This document shows, in pieces, positions 16,589 through 27,923 of a stretch of 64,000 nucleotides of DNA. The DNA is from Massilia agrisoli (GTDB lineage: Bacteria > Pseudomonadota > Gammaproteobacteria > Burkholderiales > Burkholderiaceae_D): the NCBI RefSeq assembly GCF_020831365.1, contig NZ_JAJHPV010000013.1, positions 1 through 64,000 on the forward strand. Reading direction: 5' to 3'. Position 1 is the first letter of the stretch. Every line of letters starts with the position of its first letter. Both the position numbers and the translations under genes were made by a program. Below the pieces are notes generated by a model. It was given only the letters and a program-made list of their open reading frames with translations. It did no database searches and was not told where the DNA came from.

Positions 16589-16903
16589 AACAGCGGCGGG
16601 CCGGACACCGCTGCCGGCCTCGTTTAATGTCATGCGGAAATCAATAAATTTCCGCCTGAACTCTTTCAATTCCTCTTAGCTATTTTCCTGTAGAAAGCCC
16701 GCCGTTGCTGCATTTCCTTCATGTCACGGCTCTGTTAGTCAGCGCACAGTGAGCATCTCCTCAACGTTATATTTTTTGTATTCGCTCATCCGAATTCACA
16801 GCCGGACATCGCCAACGGTTTGATCGAGGCCGGGTTGGGAAAAAATGTTGAAGGGTCGATCGCTTCACGCCGCATTGGTATAACTATTTAAAGGGAATGG
16901 ATC
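16589..16903. other. 315-base intergenic region
   Basis: It holds a GGCCGG/CCGGCC hairpin at 16599-16619 with only a weak T-rich tail, which may end the KaiC-like transcript. The remainder is AT-richer than the coding sequence. TGG-TATAAC at 16876-16884 is a possible extended -10 for the downstream Ser/Gly-rich gene. No open frame looks like a gene. Confidence 0.6.
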
Positions 16904-17746
16904 ATGGATAATCAAAAGTCGAACGAGGGAACGGGCAGCACTATCGGTAAGGATTCCGCACAAAAAGGCGCCGGCGGCACGCAGTCGAGCAGCGGCTCCC
17001 CAAGTGTCTCCGGTTCGGGCAACCTGGGCTCCAGCAGCTCGGGCAACATGGGTTCGTCAAAGGGCGATACCTTGAACAAGCAATCCCCATCGACCGGCGG
17101 CACCCAGGCCAGCAGCGGCTCGGCTTCGTCGAGCGGCAACTCGGCAAGCGGCTCGTCCGGTAACAAAGCTTCGTCGACAAGCGGCGGCAGCATGGCCAGC
17201 GGCTCGCTGGGCGGCAGTTCCTCGTCCAGCGGCAACATGGCCAGCGGTTCGCCGGGCAGCTCGGGCTCCTCGCTGAGTGGCAACCAGGCCAGCGGTTCGT
17301 CGGCCACCGGCGGCCCTTCTTCCAGCGGCAACCAGGCCAGCGGTTCGATGGGCAGCAGCGCGTCGTCGACCAGCGGCAGCATGGGCAGCGGCAGCGCAGG
17401 CTCGATGGCCTCCGGCGCCTCCACCTCGATGGGCAGGGACATGGACAAGGGCATGCCAAAGAACGCCGACGACATGCACAAGGCCATCGACAAGGCAGCC
17501 GACTCGGCCCAGCCAGCCGTTGACCGCATGGTCAGCAGCGCGCATGCCGGCGTCGACAAGATGTCGGAAATGTTCTCCGGCGCGTCGGGCAAGATGGACG
17601 AGCGCAAGCGCCAGGTGACGGATGCGTACAACAACTTCACGGCGACCGGCCGCGAATACGTGCGCAACAGCCCGGGCACGGCAGTGCTGGGTGCACTGGC
17701 TGCAGGCTACCTGCTGTCGAAGATCCTCGGCGGCCGTCGCCACTAA
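16904..17746 (+). CDS. Ser/Gly-rich low-complexity protein with a DUF883/ElaB-like C-terminus
   Basis: A 280-residue protein. Residues 1-175 are a low-complexity Ser/Gly/Ala region with recurring units such as SSSGNQASGS, GNMASGSPGSS and SGSMGSGS. Residues 185-240 are amphipathic and helix-forming (AIDKAADSAQPAVDRMVSSA, KMSEMFSGASGKMDERK). The end, GTAVLGALAAGYLLSKILGGRR, is a glycine-rich membrane anchor, as in DUF883/ElaB/YqjD proteins, which attach ribosomes or stress factors to the inner membrane in stationary phase. AAAGGGAATGG before the ATG gives a Shine-Dalgarno. It precedes the catalase gene, so a stress role is plausible. Confidence 0.78.
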   Translation: MDNQKSNEGTGSTIGKDSAQKGAGGTQSSSGSPSVSGSGNLGSSSSGNMGSSKGDTLNKQSPSTGGTQASSGSASSSGNSASGSSGNKASSTSGGSMASGSLGGSSSSSGNMASGSPGSSGSSLSGNQASGSSATGGPSSSGNQASGSMGSSASSTSGSMGSGSAGSMASGASTSMGRDMDKGMPKNADDMHKAIDKAADSAQPAVDRMVSSAHAGVDKMSEMFSGASGKMDERKRQVTDAYNNFTATGREYVRNSPGTAVLGALAAGYLLSKILGGRRH

Positions 17747-17870
17747 TCCAGGCGCTGCGCCTGCCAGCTCCCATGGCAGGCGCAGAACCTGCAAGCTCCG
17801 GTCGCCTTCGCGCGGCCGGACGCGTTTTTGCGTCCCCATATTCCCATCCCCAAAAATTCAGAGGTACCAA

Positions 17871-20288
<2,418 letters not shown>

Positions 20289-20340
20289 GCGGTAGGCAGA
20301 TGTGAGCACGCCGGCTTGCGCCGGCGTTATCCACTCCGTC

Positions 20341-20441
20341 GTCGTTCCCGCGCAGGCGGGAACCCATAACAGGCAAGCTTAGTGGCGTAGCGATTTGCTC
20401 ATTGTTCGAGTGCCATGGGTTCCCGCCTTCGCGGGAACGAC
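20341..20441. repeat. Paired REP-like palindromes, family B
   Basis: Inverted 26-base copies at 20341-20366 and 20416-20441 (GTCGTTCCCGCGCAGGCGGG... and its reverse complement, one difference). They lie between the convergent catalase and RND permease genes. Confidence 0.88.
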
Positions 20442-20450
20442 GGGCATTTT

Positions 20451-23400
20451 CTAGTGGCCGCGCGCGGGCGCTTCGGCAGCCGTTTCGGCCTTGGTGGGCG
20501 CGGCGGCGCCTTTGCGCCTGCGCATCCGCGCCATCCCGCGCTTGAGCAAATGCTCCAGGTCGTCGATATAGGTGAACACCGCCGGCACGACCAGCAAACT
20601 GAGCAGGGTCGATGTAATCAGGCCGCCAATCACCGCCACCGCCATCGGCGAACGGAAGCTCGGGTCCGCGCCCCAGCCCAGCGCCAGCGGCATCATGCCC
20701 GCACCCATCGCAATCGTCGTCATGATGATCGGGCGGCTGCGCTTGTGGCATGCGTCGACCAGCGCGTCAAACCGGTTCATGCCCGCCTCGCGCGCCAGGA
20801 TCGCGTAGTCCACCAGCAGGATCGAGTTCTTGGTCACGATCCCCATCAGCATGATCAGGCCGATCATGGTCGGCATCGACAGCGCCTTCCCGGTCAACAG
20901 CAGCAGCACAAAGGCCCCGCCAATCGACAGCGGCAGCGCAGCCAGGATGGTAATCGGCTGCATAAAGTCCTTGAACAGCAGGACCAGCACGCCATAAATG
21001 CACAGCACCCCGATCGTCATCGCGATGCCGAAGCTGGCAAACAGGTTGGCCATCTCCTGCGCGTCGCCCAGCTCGGCCACGGTGACCGATGGCGGCAGGC
21101 TGTTCATCGACGGCAGCGCGCGCGCTTCGTCATTGACTTCACCGAGCGAACGGCCCGACAGCTCCACGTCCAGCGTCACATTGCGGCTGCGGTTCAGGCG
21201 GTCGATCTGGGCGGGCCCGCTTTCCATCGTCACCGTCGCCACATTGGCCAGCATGACCGGGCCATTCTTTCCCGGAACATTCAGGCGCTCGATCGCCGCC
21301 AGGTCGGCGCGCACCGCGTCCGGCAGCTTGACCCGGATCGGCACCTGGCGCTCGGACAGGTTCATCTTGGTCAGCGCGACGTCGTAATCGCCCGCCGTCG
21401 CCACGCGCACCGTCTCGCCGATCGAGGCCGCCGTCACGCCCAGGTCCGCCGCGCGCGCGAAGTCGGGCCGCACGATAATCTCGGGACGCACCAGCGACGC
21501 GCTGGAGCTGACATTGCCGATGCCCTTGAGCGTGCGCAGTTCGCGCTCCACGCGCTGCGCCGCGGCCGTCAGCGCGGCCGGATCTTCGCTTTGCAAGACC
21601 AGCTGCATCTTGACGCCGGTGTCGGCCGGGCCGACGGTGAATTTTGCGCCGGGGATCTGGTCCAGGCGCGTGCGGATCGCCGATTCCAGCTCGTCCATCG
21701 ACTCGTCGCGGTCGTCGCGGTGCAAGGTGGTCAGGGTCAGCACCGCGCGCCGTGCTTCGGCCGCCGCGCCTGGCGCGAACGCGTCGCCGCTGGAGCCGCC
21801 GCCGATCGAGCTGAATACGCCCGTGACGCCTTTGACCTGCATCGCCGCCATGCGCGCCTGCTCGGCCACGGCGCGCGTTTCGGCAAGCGTCGAGCCGGGC
21901 GGCAGTTCGAGGTTGATCAAGGTCTGGGCGCGGTCGGCCGGCGGCACGAAGCCGGTCGGCAGCAGCGGCACCAGCATCAGCGAGCCGACAAAGAACAGGC
22001 CCGAGGCGATGGCGGTGGCAAGCCGGTGGCGCAGGCACCATTTCATGGCACGCATGTAGCGCTGCATGATCCAGCCGTCTTTCTCCTCGCCGTGTTTGGC
22101 GGGCTTGAGGATGTACGCCGCCATCATCGGCGTGAGCAGGCGCGCCACCACCAGCGACGCCAGGATCGCCAGAACCGCGGTCCAGCCGAACTGCTTGAAG
22201 AACAGCCCAGGAATGCCGCCCATGAAGGCGGTAGGCAGGAACACCGCCACCAGCGCGAAGGTGGTGGCGATGACGGCCATGCCGATTTCGTCGGCCGCTT
22301 CCATCGCCGCCTCCATCGGGGTTTTACCCATGCGCAGGTGGCGCGAGATGTTCTCGATCTCGACGATGGCGTCGTCGACCAGCACCCCGACCACAAGGGC
22401 CAGCGACAGCAAGGTGACGGTGTTGAGCGTGTAGCCGAACCAGTACTGGCCGAGGAAGGCGGGGATCACCGACAGCGGCAGGGCGGCGGCGGCGACCAGG
22501 GTCGCGCGCCAGTCGCGCAGGAACCACCACACCACCAGCACGGCCAGCAGCGCGCCTTCGTACAGCAGCTCCATCGAGCCTTCGAAGTTTTCGGCTACCG
22601 GCGCGGCGTTGTCGATCACCTGCTTGAGCTGCACGTTCTGGTGCTCGTCGCCCAGCTTGGCGATGGCGGCGCGCACGCCGTCCGCCACCGCGATTTCGCT
22701 GGCGCCCTTGGTGCGGAATACCTCGAAGCCGACCACCCGCTTGCCGTTATATTCGGCCACCGCGCGCGGCTCGGCCACGGTGTCCGTGACGGTCGCGATC
22801 TGGTCCAGCCGGACGTGGCGGCCGTCTGCCAGCGGAATGTCCATTGCCGACAGTTCCGTCGCCGTCTTGACGGTGGCGATGGTGCGCACCGACTGCTCGG
22901 CGCCGCTGACGTCGCCGCGTCCGCCAGGTTCTTCACGCTGCACCAGCCTCAGGCGGCGCGAGACGTCGATGGCCGACACCCGCAGCGCAGCCATGCGCGC
23001 ATCGTCGAGCTCCACGCGCACCTCGCGCGAGACGCCGCCGACGCGCTTGACCGAGCCGACGCCAGGCACGTTCAGCAGCCGCTTGGACACGGTATTGTCG
23101 ACAAACCAGCTGAGCTCCTGCGCGTCCAGCGGCACGCCGCCTTTGCCCTCGGCGGCAGCGGCGATGAAGGTCAGCACCACGCGGCCGGCAGTCGATGCCT
23201 TGGTCACCACCGGGTCGCGCATCTCGGCCGGCATGTCGGCCTTGACCCGCGAGACCGCGTCGCGCACTTCGTTCACCGCTTCGGAGATGTTCTTTTCCAG
23301 GATGAATTCGACCGTGATGTTGGCCACCCCGTCGAGCACTTTGGTGTAGACGTTCTTTACGCCCTGCAGGGTGGCGATCGAATCCTCGATCTTGCGCGCC

Positions 23401-23588
23401 ACCTCGGTTTCAAGCTGGGCCGGCGCCGCGCCTTCCAGCGTGGCGGTCACCGTCACGATCGGCAGCTCGATGTCGGGGAAGTCCTGCACCGCGTTGGCGC
23501 GGTAGGCCAGCAGCCCCGCCAGCGTCAGCAGGACGAACAGCATAATCGCCGGGACCGGGTTCTTGATCGACAGGGAGGAGAAGTTCAT
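20451..23588 (-). CDS. RND efflux permease (HAE-1 family)
   Basis: The 1045-residue inner-membrane pump is the proton-driven part of a tripartite efflux system. It begins MNFSSLSIKNPVPAIMLFVL and has twelve predicted TM segments in two repeats with large periplasmic loops after TM1 and TM7. The TM4 proton relay GVLVDDAIVEIENISRHL (Asp-Asp) and the TM10 Lys in GIVTKNSILLVDYA are both present, so it should be active. It closes with a basic C-terminal tail. It overlaps the adaptor gene by four bases. Substrate range cannot be predicted. Confidence 0.95.
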   Translation of the reverse strand: MNFSSLSIKNPVPAIMLFVLLTLAGLLAYRANAVQDFPDIELPIVTVTATLEGAAPAQLETEVARKIEDSIATLQGVKNVYTKVLDGVANITVEFILEKNISEAVNEVRDAVSRVKADMPAEMRDPVVTKASTAGRVVLTFIAAAAEGKGGVPLDAQELSWFVDNTVSKRLLNVPGVGSVKRVGGVSREVRVELDDARMAALRVSAIDVSRRLRLVQREEPGGRGDVSGAEQSVRTIATVKTATELSAMDIPLADGRHVRLDQIATVTDTVAEPRAVAEYNGKRVVGFEVFRTKGASEIAVADGVRAAIAKLGDEHQNVQLKQVIDNAAPVAENFEGSMELLYEGALLAVLVVWWFLRDWRATLVAAAALPLSVIPAFLGQYWFGYTLNTVTLLSLALVVGVLVDDAIVEIENISRHLRMGKTPMEAAMEAADEIGMAVIATTFALVAVFLPTAFMGGIPGLFFKQFGWTAVLAILASLVVARLLTPMMAAYILKPAKHGEEKDGWIMQRYMRAMKWCLRHRLATAIASGLFFVGSLMLVPLLPTGFVPPADRAQTLINLELPPGSTLAETRAVAEQARMAAMQVKGVTGVFSSIGGGSSGDAFAPGAAAEARRAVLTLTTLHRDDRDESMDELESAIRTRLDQIPGAKFTVGPADTGVKMQLVLQSEDPAALTAAAQRVERELRTLKGIGNVSSSASLVRPEIIVRPDFARAADLGVTAASIGETVRVATAGDYDVALTKMNLSERQVPIRVKLPDAVRADLAAIERLNVPGKNGPVMLANVATVTMESGPAQIDRLNRSRNVTLDVELSGRSLGEVNDEARALPSMNSLPPSVTVAELGDAQEMANLFASFGIAMTIGVLCIYGVLVLLFKDFMQPITILAALPLSIGGAFVLLLLTGKALSMPTMIGLIMLMGIVTKNSILLVDYAILAREAGMNRFDALVDACHKRSRPIIMTTIAMGAGMMPLALGWGADPSFRSPMAVAVIGGLITSTLLSLLVVPAVFTYIDDLEHLLKRGMARMRRRKGAAAPTKAETAAEAPARGH

Positions 23589-24733
23589 CGCTTGCCCTCG
23601 GCCTGGACGGCCGGCACATTGCGCACCAGGTCGCCCTCGTTGAGGAAGCCCGCGCCGCTGACGACAATCTGCGCGTCCGGCGACAGCCCTTCGGTCACTT
23701 CGACGCGCTCGCCCAGGCGGCGGCCCGTCTTGATCTTCAGCTGGCTGACCCGGTTGTCCGGCTTGAGCGTGAACACATAGGAAAAGCCGTCGCGTACCGC
23801 CACCGCCTGCTGCGGCACCGTCATCGCCTGCGAGGCGCCCAGTTCAAACTGGCCGCTGGCGAACATGCCCGACTTGAACGGGGCGGTCGCCCCCATCACC
23901 GGCGGCAGGTCGACGTAGACGAGGGCCGAGCGGGTCTGCGCATCGATGGTCGGGGCGATCATGCGCACCTTGCCTGTCAGTGCGCTGCCATTGGCCGCGA
24001 CCACGCGCGCGGTGATGCCCGGCCTGATGCGGGTCAGTTCGGTGGCTGTCACCTCGGCGCGCCATTCAAGGCGGCCCTGGCGGATCATGCGGAACAATTC
24101 GGTGCCGACGCCGACCACCGAGCCGACAGTGGCGGTGCGCGCCGAAATGACGCCGCTGTCGGGCGCGGTCACCTGCGTGTACTTCAGCCGCAGCTGCTGG
24201 GCTGCGAGGCTGGCGCGCGCGGCGGCGATGCGCGCGTTCGCGGTCTGCTCGGCGGTGATGTACTGGTTGATCTGCTGGGCCGACAACGCGCCCGAGTTCT
24301 GCAGGCTGCGCGCGCGCTCGGCGTTTGCGGCGGCGTCGGCGGCGCTGGCCTGCGCCTCCATCAGCGCGGCGCGCGCCTGTGCTACGTCGGCGTTGACGGT
24401 GTCGGCGGAGAACACGGCCAGCACCTGGCCCTTCTTCACCACGTCGCCGACATTCACCCGCACCTCGGTCAGGCGCAAGCCGCCCGATTCGCTGCCGATG
24501 ACGGCTTCCTGCCACGCGACCACGTTGCCGGTGGCGGCCAGCTTGATCGGCAGGCTGGCCGAGGATGGGCGCGCAGTGGTCACGGTGAGCGCGGGCTTGG
24601 GCGCGGCTGCCTTTTCGTCAGCTGCCGCGCCGTCCGGCTTGCCGGTGAATGCGTAGGCAATGGCGCCGAGCACGATGACGCCAACAACGGCGATGGCGAT
24701 TTTCGCCGCTGGGGTGAGTGTGAGGTTTTTCAT
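23585..24733 (-). CDS. RND efflux periplasmic adaptor (membrane fusion protein)
   Basis: A 382-residue adaptor linking the pump to the outer-membrane channel. It has an N-terminal membrane segment (KIAIAVVGVIVLGAIAYAF) without a lipobox, a lipoyl half-motif around GSESGGLRLTEVRVNVGDVVKKGQVLA, an alanine-rich coiled-coil hairpin (residues about 110-180), the second lipoyl half at TQVTAPDSGVISARTATVG, and a beta-barrel domain. It starts six bases after the outer-membrane gene and overlaps the permease start (ATGA). Confidence 0.94.
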   Translation of the reverse strand: MKNLTLTPAAKIAIAVVGVIVLGAIAYAFTGKPDGAAADEKAAAPKPALTVTTARPSSASLPIKLAATGNVVAWQEAVIGSESGGLRLTEVRVNVGDVVKKGQVLAVFSADTVNADVAQARAALMEAQASAADAAANAERARSLQNSGALSAQQINQYITAEQTANARIAAARASLAAQQLRLKYTQVTAPDSGVISARTATVGSVVGVGTELFRMIRQGRLEWRAEVTATELTRIRPGITARVVAANGSALTGKVRMIAPTIDAQTRSALVYVDLPPVMGATAPFKSGMFASGQFELGASQAMTVPQQAVAVRDGFSYVFTLKPDNRVSQLKIKTGRRLGERVEVTEGLSPDAQIVVSGAGFLNEGDLVRNVPAVQAEGKR

Positions 24734-24739
24734 GTGTGC

Positions 24740-26143
24740 TTATTCAGGTTTCGGTTCGGTGTTCGGCGTGCCGGTCCAGCCGCCCCCTGCGGCGCGGTAC
24801 AGCGCAACCCATGCCGCGCTGCGTTCGCGCTGCAGCGCGACGACGGCGTTCTCGGCAGCCAGCCGGGTGCGGCGTGCGTCTTCCAGTTCGAGCAGGCTGC
24901 CGAACCCGCCCTTGTAGCGGTCTTCGGCGGCGATAAACGCGGCGCGGTAGCCATCGAGCGCCGCCTGGGCGTCGCCGGTGCGCGCCGCGGTGCTGGCGAG
25001 GCGCACCAGCGCCTCTTCGACTTCGCGCACGGCCTGGCGCGCGCTGGCGCGGTAGCGCACCACGGCTTCTTCATAGTTGGCGCGCGCCGCATCGACGTTG
25101 GCACGGCGGGTGCCGGCGTCGAAGATGGGCACGGACAGGGCCAGCGGCCCGATGGTCCAGGCTGTCAGTTCGGTGTTTTCCCCCCCGCTGCGGAAGTTCG
25201 CCGCGCCGATCATTCCCTGTAGCGACAGGCGCGGATAGCGCTGGGCCTGGGCGCTGCCGACGTCGAAGCTGGCGGCGGCGACGGCGCGCTCGGCGGCGTA
25301 GACATCGGGGCGCTGCGCCACTACCTGCGCAGGCAGGGCGGCAATTGCGATGGCCGGCGCCGCCGCCGGTGGGGACGCTGCGAGCTTGCTGCGCAATTGG
25401 GCCTCGGGCATGGCGGCCAGCGCCACCAGTGCCTTTACCTCGATGTCGCACTGCGCGCGCTGCTGCGTGGCGCGGTTGCTGGCGTCGGCGGCGCTGGCGC
25501 GCGCCAGCGCGGCGTTGGCAGGCGCCTGGAAGCCGGCACCGGCGGCAAGGTCGGTCAGGCGCGCGCTGTCGCGGCGCGAGGCGGCGTCCTGTTCGGCCAC
25601 CTTGAGCAGCTGTTCGCAGGTGCGCAGGCTGTAATACTGGTTGGCCGTTTCGGCGGCCACCGCAACGCGCGCATCGTGCCATTGGGCTCCGGCGCCAAGC
25701 AAGCGTTCCTCGGCCGCGTTGCGCCCGGCGCGGCGCGCGCCGAACACGTCGATCTCCCATGCCGCCTGCACGCCGGCCTGGGTCGTGGTCCCGCCTGGCA
25801 AGGTGCTTTGCTGGCTGGCGCGGTCGATGCTGGCAAAGCCGTCGAGCGAGGGCAGCAGGGCGGCGCCTGCGGCGGTGCGTTGCGCGCGCGCGTTGGCGAT
25901 CCGCGCAGCGGCCGCCGCGACGGTCGGGCTGGCGGCCTGGCTCGCTTCGACCAGCTCGGCCAGCAACGCATCGCCGTGGCCGGCCCACCATTGCGACAGG
26001 TCGGCCACGCTGCCGTTATGGGCCAGCGGCGCTTGCCATTCGGCGGGCATCTGCGCATCGACCCTGGCCGGGGGCGGGGCCAGTGCGCAGGCGCCAAGCA
26101 CCAGCGGCGCAGCGGCCATGGTAAACCATCGCTTCATCATCAT
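24740..26143 (-). CDS. Outer-membrane efflux lipoprotein (NodT/OprM family)
   Basis: A 467-residue TolC-like channel protein. MKRWFTMAAAPLVLGAC is a lipoprotein signal with lipobox LGAC; the mature part starts at C19. Two repeats follow with typical NodT motifs, including WWAGHGDALLAELVEAS, QAAWEIDVFGARRAGRNAAE near the middle and YPRLSLQGMIG later. As first gene of the operon it precedes the adaptor and permease, an order (OMF-MFP-RND) less usual than OMF last. Three methionine codons in a row leave the exact start ambiguous by two codons. Confidence 0.93.
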   Translation of the reverse strand: MMMKRWFTMAAAPLVLGACALAPPPARVDAQMPAEWQAPLAHNGSVADLSQWWAGHGDALLAELVEASQAASPTVAAAAARIANARAQRTAAGAALLPSLDGFASIDRASQQSTLPGGTTTQAGVQAAWEIDVFGARRAGRNAAEERLLGAGAQWHDARVAVAAETANQYYSLRTCEQLLKVAEQDAASRRDSARLTDLAAGAGFQAPANAALARASAADASNRATQQRAQCDIEVKALVALAAMPEAQLRSKLAASPPAAAPAIAIAALPAQVVAQRPDVYAAERAVAAASFDVGSAQAQRYPRLSLQGMIGAANFRSGGENTELTAWTIGPLALSVPIFDAGTRRANVDAARANYEEAVVRYRASARQAVREVEEALVRLASTAARTGDAQAALDGYRAAFIAAEDRYKGGFGSLLELEDARRTRLAAENAVVALQRERSAAWVALYRAAGGGWTGTPNTEPKPE

Positions 26144-26332
26144 TTTTTTCCAACGTTTCTATTTGGATCAATTGTGGGAAGTATATCTTCGCTCCGATTG
26201 CCATGTTGTCGCGATCTTGTAGTGGTGGCAGCCAAGATCGCCGCGAACACAGATGCGAGGCGACGAGCTGAAGGGGGGAGGGAGCAGTGGCCGGGCGGAC
26301 AGCGGCGCTGCAAATACAGTATTTTTACCGTA

Positions 26333-26361
26333 TTGCAGTGCACCATGGGGGAGACTATATT
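26333..26361 (+). promoter_or_regulatory. Possible sigma-70 promoter of a small RNA
   Basis: TTGCAG at 26333-26338 and TATATT at 26356-26361 are separated by exactly 17 bases. The -10 matches consensus at five of six positions, the -35 at three. Confidence 0.4.
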
Positions 26362-26367
26362 GGACTT

Positions 26368-26432
26368 GTCTCCTCCAATCTCCGCATTGGATTATCGCCC
26401 GCCCGCCGCAATGGCCTGCGGGCGTTTTTTTT
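26368..26432 (+). ncRNA. Candidate small RNA, about 65 nt
   Basis: The start is predicted seven bases after the -10, and the end falls in the T-run of a strong terminator. The segment can form CCAAT-ATTGG, then the terminator hairpin. Neither neighbouring gene is on this strand, so the terminator has no protein gene to serve. Expression is untested. Confidence 0.38.
26396..26432 (+). terminator. Rho-independent terminator with no upstream gene on its strand
   Basis: CGCCCGC at 26396-26402 pairs with GCGGGCG at 26418-26424, followed by eight T. Confidence 0.75.
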
Positions 26433-26448
26433 GCTCAGGTATGACAAC

Positions 26449-26552
26449 GTCGTTCCCGCGCAGGCGGGAACCCACACCCGGGACGATCAGTGAGGAAGTG
26501 ATTTATCTCGCTGAGCTAGCTTGGCATCGGTTCCCGCCTGCGCGGGAACGAC
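26449..26552. repeat. Paired REP-like palindromes, family B
   Basis: Perfect inverted 24-base copies at 26449-26472 and 26529-26552, same motif as at 20341-20441. Confidence 0.9.
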
Positions 26553-26579
26553 GACGGGGATAGCAGCACTGCACGCCGG

Positions 26580-27809
26580 TCAAGCAGGATGGAGCTGCTT
26601 CACCTGCGCCCCGGCAGGACCGGGCACCAGCATCACTTCGACCATGCCCTGTTCGACAGCCTGGCCAAAGTCCGCTTCGAGGGCGGCCATCGCCTGGGTT
26701 TCGTCGGCGGACAAACCCGCCACGGCCACGGCCCGGTTGCGGCCCTGTTGTTTGGCGTGGTGCAGTGCCTTGTCGGCCAGGCTGACCACCTTCTGCCAGT
26801 CGAAATCGTCCTCCGGAATCCCCGCGAACGGCACGCAGGCCAGGCCCGCGCTGATCGTCACCGTGATCGTGTGCCCGTCAACCTGGATTGGCGTGGAGCC
26901 GACCGCGCCCATTACCCGCTCGAGCATCACGCGCATCTGGTTCGGGTGCGCGTTTGGCGAAAACACGAGGAACTCCTCGCCGCCCCAGCGCACCAGCATG
27001 TCGGTATCGCGCACCACCTTGTTCAGGCGGCGCCCGACTTCAGCGAGCACCGCGTCGCCCACATCGTGCCCAAGGCGGTCGTTGACCAGCCTGAAATGGT
27101 CGATGTTCATCAAGGTGATGCAGTCGGTGGCGGTGCGGTTGACCGGCATCGATTCGCTGCGGTCGGCCATCTTGTCGAGGAAGGCGCGGCGGTTCTTCAG
27201 CCGGGTCAGCGGGTCGCGCCGCGCCTGGTCGTTCAGCTCGCGGTTGAGCTGCGCCAGCTTCTCGCTCTTGTCCTGCGCGCGCCGGTACATCATGAAGACC
27301 GCAGCGGCTGCAGCGGCGGCGGCCACTGCCGCCAGTGTCGTCGCCAGCAGGCGCAAGCGCTGCGCGCGGGGGATGACCTCGGCGCGCGAACCGGCAGGCT
27401 TGGCGCGGTCAAGGCCCGGAGCGCGGGCCGGCGTGCTGCCCAGGGCGGGCACGCCGAGCGCAGGCTTGCCGGCGTTTGCGGTACCAGGAACGCCTGCCGC
27501 AGCCGCCGCACCGGCGGCCAGCGCCGCGGCGCCTGGCAATGCGCCCGGCGCCACGCAGCCGCTGACGCGCGCTTCGGTGTCCGCCAGCTCGCGCAGCAGC
27601 AGCGGCGACGCATCCGCCGGCAACGACATGCGCACCATCCCGATACGGCGCGCCGCTTCGGCGTCGGCGTGGTCGGCCAGCGCGCGGATCGACTTCAGCT
27701 CCGCAAGCGCGCTTTGTTCATTGGCGAGCGCCACGGGCGGCGCGAGGAAAAGGGCGGCCACGATGCCGGGCATGGCGAGGCGGCGCAGGGGAGCTTGATA
27801 TTTGAGCAT
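26580..27809 (-). CDS. Membrane-bound diguanylate cyclase (GGDEF)
   Basis: A 409-residue protein making cyclic di-GMP. An N-terminal signal or anchor (PGIVAALFLAPPVALA) leads to a periplasmic region of about 120 residues rich in Ala/Pro, without a known sensor fold. A TM segment around 152-175 (LATTLAAVAAAAAAAAVFMMY) leads to the GGDEF domain: RRDPLTRLKNRRAFLDKM, the active GGEEF at 276-280, and a RDTD inhibitory I-site five residues before it. It should be active and feedback-inhibited. The periplasmic part has a single Cys (SGC). A stand-alone gene, it lies downstream of the receiver-kinase hybrid on the same strand with a 114-base gap. Confidence 0.92.
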   Translation of the reverse strand: MLKYQAPLRRLAMPGIVAALFLAPPVALANEQSALAELKSIRALADHADAEAARRIGMVRMSLPADASPLLLRELADTEARVSGCVAPGALPGAAALAAGAAAAAGVPGTANAGKPALGVPALGSTPARAPGLDRAKPAGSRAEVIPRAQRLRLLATTLAAVAAAAAAAAVFMMYRRAQDKSEKLAQLNRELNDQARRDPLTRLKNRRAFLDKMADRSESMPVNRTATDCITLMNIDHFRLVNDRLGHDVGDAVLAEVGRRLNKVVRDTDMLVRWGGEEFLVFSPNAHPNQMRVMLERVMGAVGSTPIQVDGHTITVTISAGLACVPFAGIPEDDFDWQKVVSLADKALHHAKQQGRNRAVAVAGLSADETQAMAALEADFGQAVEQGMVEVMLVPGPAGAQVKQLHPA

Positions 27810-27923
27810 CTTAAAACGGGCGAATGGCCCCGTATCGTCAAATTAAACCCTCTCACATTAGCCGAATTTTAGATGCTTGTGGGAATCATTTGATGTCATG
27901 ACGACTTATCTCAAGGCGCGGCC

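Larger units (their letters stand above)
26144..26579. other. 436-base intergenic region
   Basis: The gap between the efflux operon start and the 3' end of the diguanylate cyclase gene. It holds an inverted repeat at 26314-26333 (ATACAGTA/TACCGTAT, one mismatch), a candidate promoter-terminator pair on the plus strand (26333-26432), and a family B repeat pair (26449-26552). No open frame here looks like a real gene. Confidence 0.7.

Noticed and set aside
20308-20327. ACGCCGGC/GCCGGCGT hairpin after the catalase as a Rho-independent terminator.
   Set aside because: Stem is good but no T-run follows, so it is mentioned only with the gene.
20415-23780. 1121-codon open frame on the plus strand across the RND permease.
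   Set aside because: Antisense to a clear permease; composition dominated by Arg, His and Gly.
26253-26444. Short plus-strand open frame in the efflux-cyclase gap.
   Set aside because: No Shine-Dalgarno, odd composition and overlap with a terminator hairpin; the region is better read as a small RNA or non-coding.
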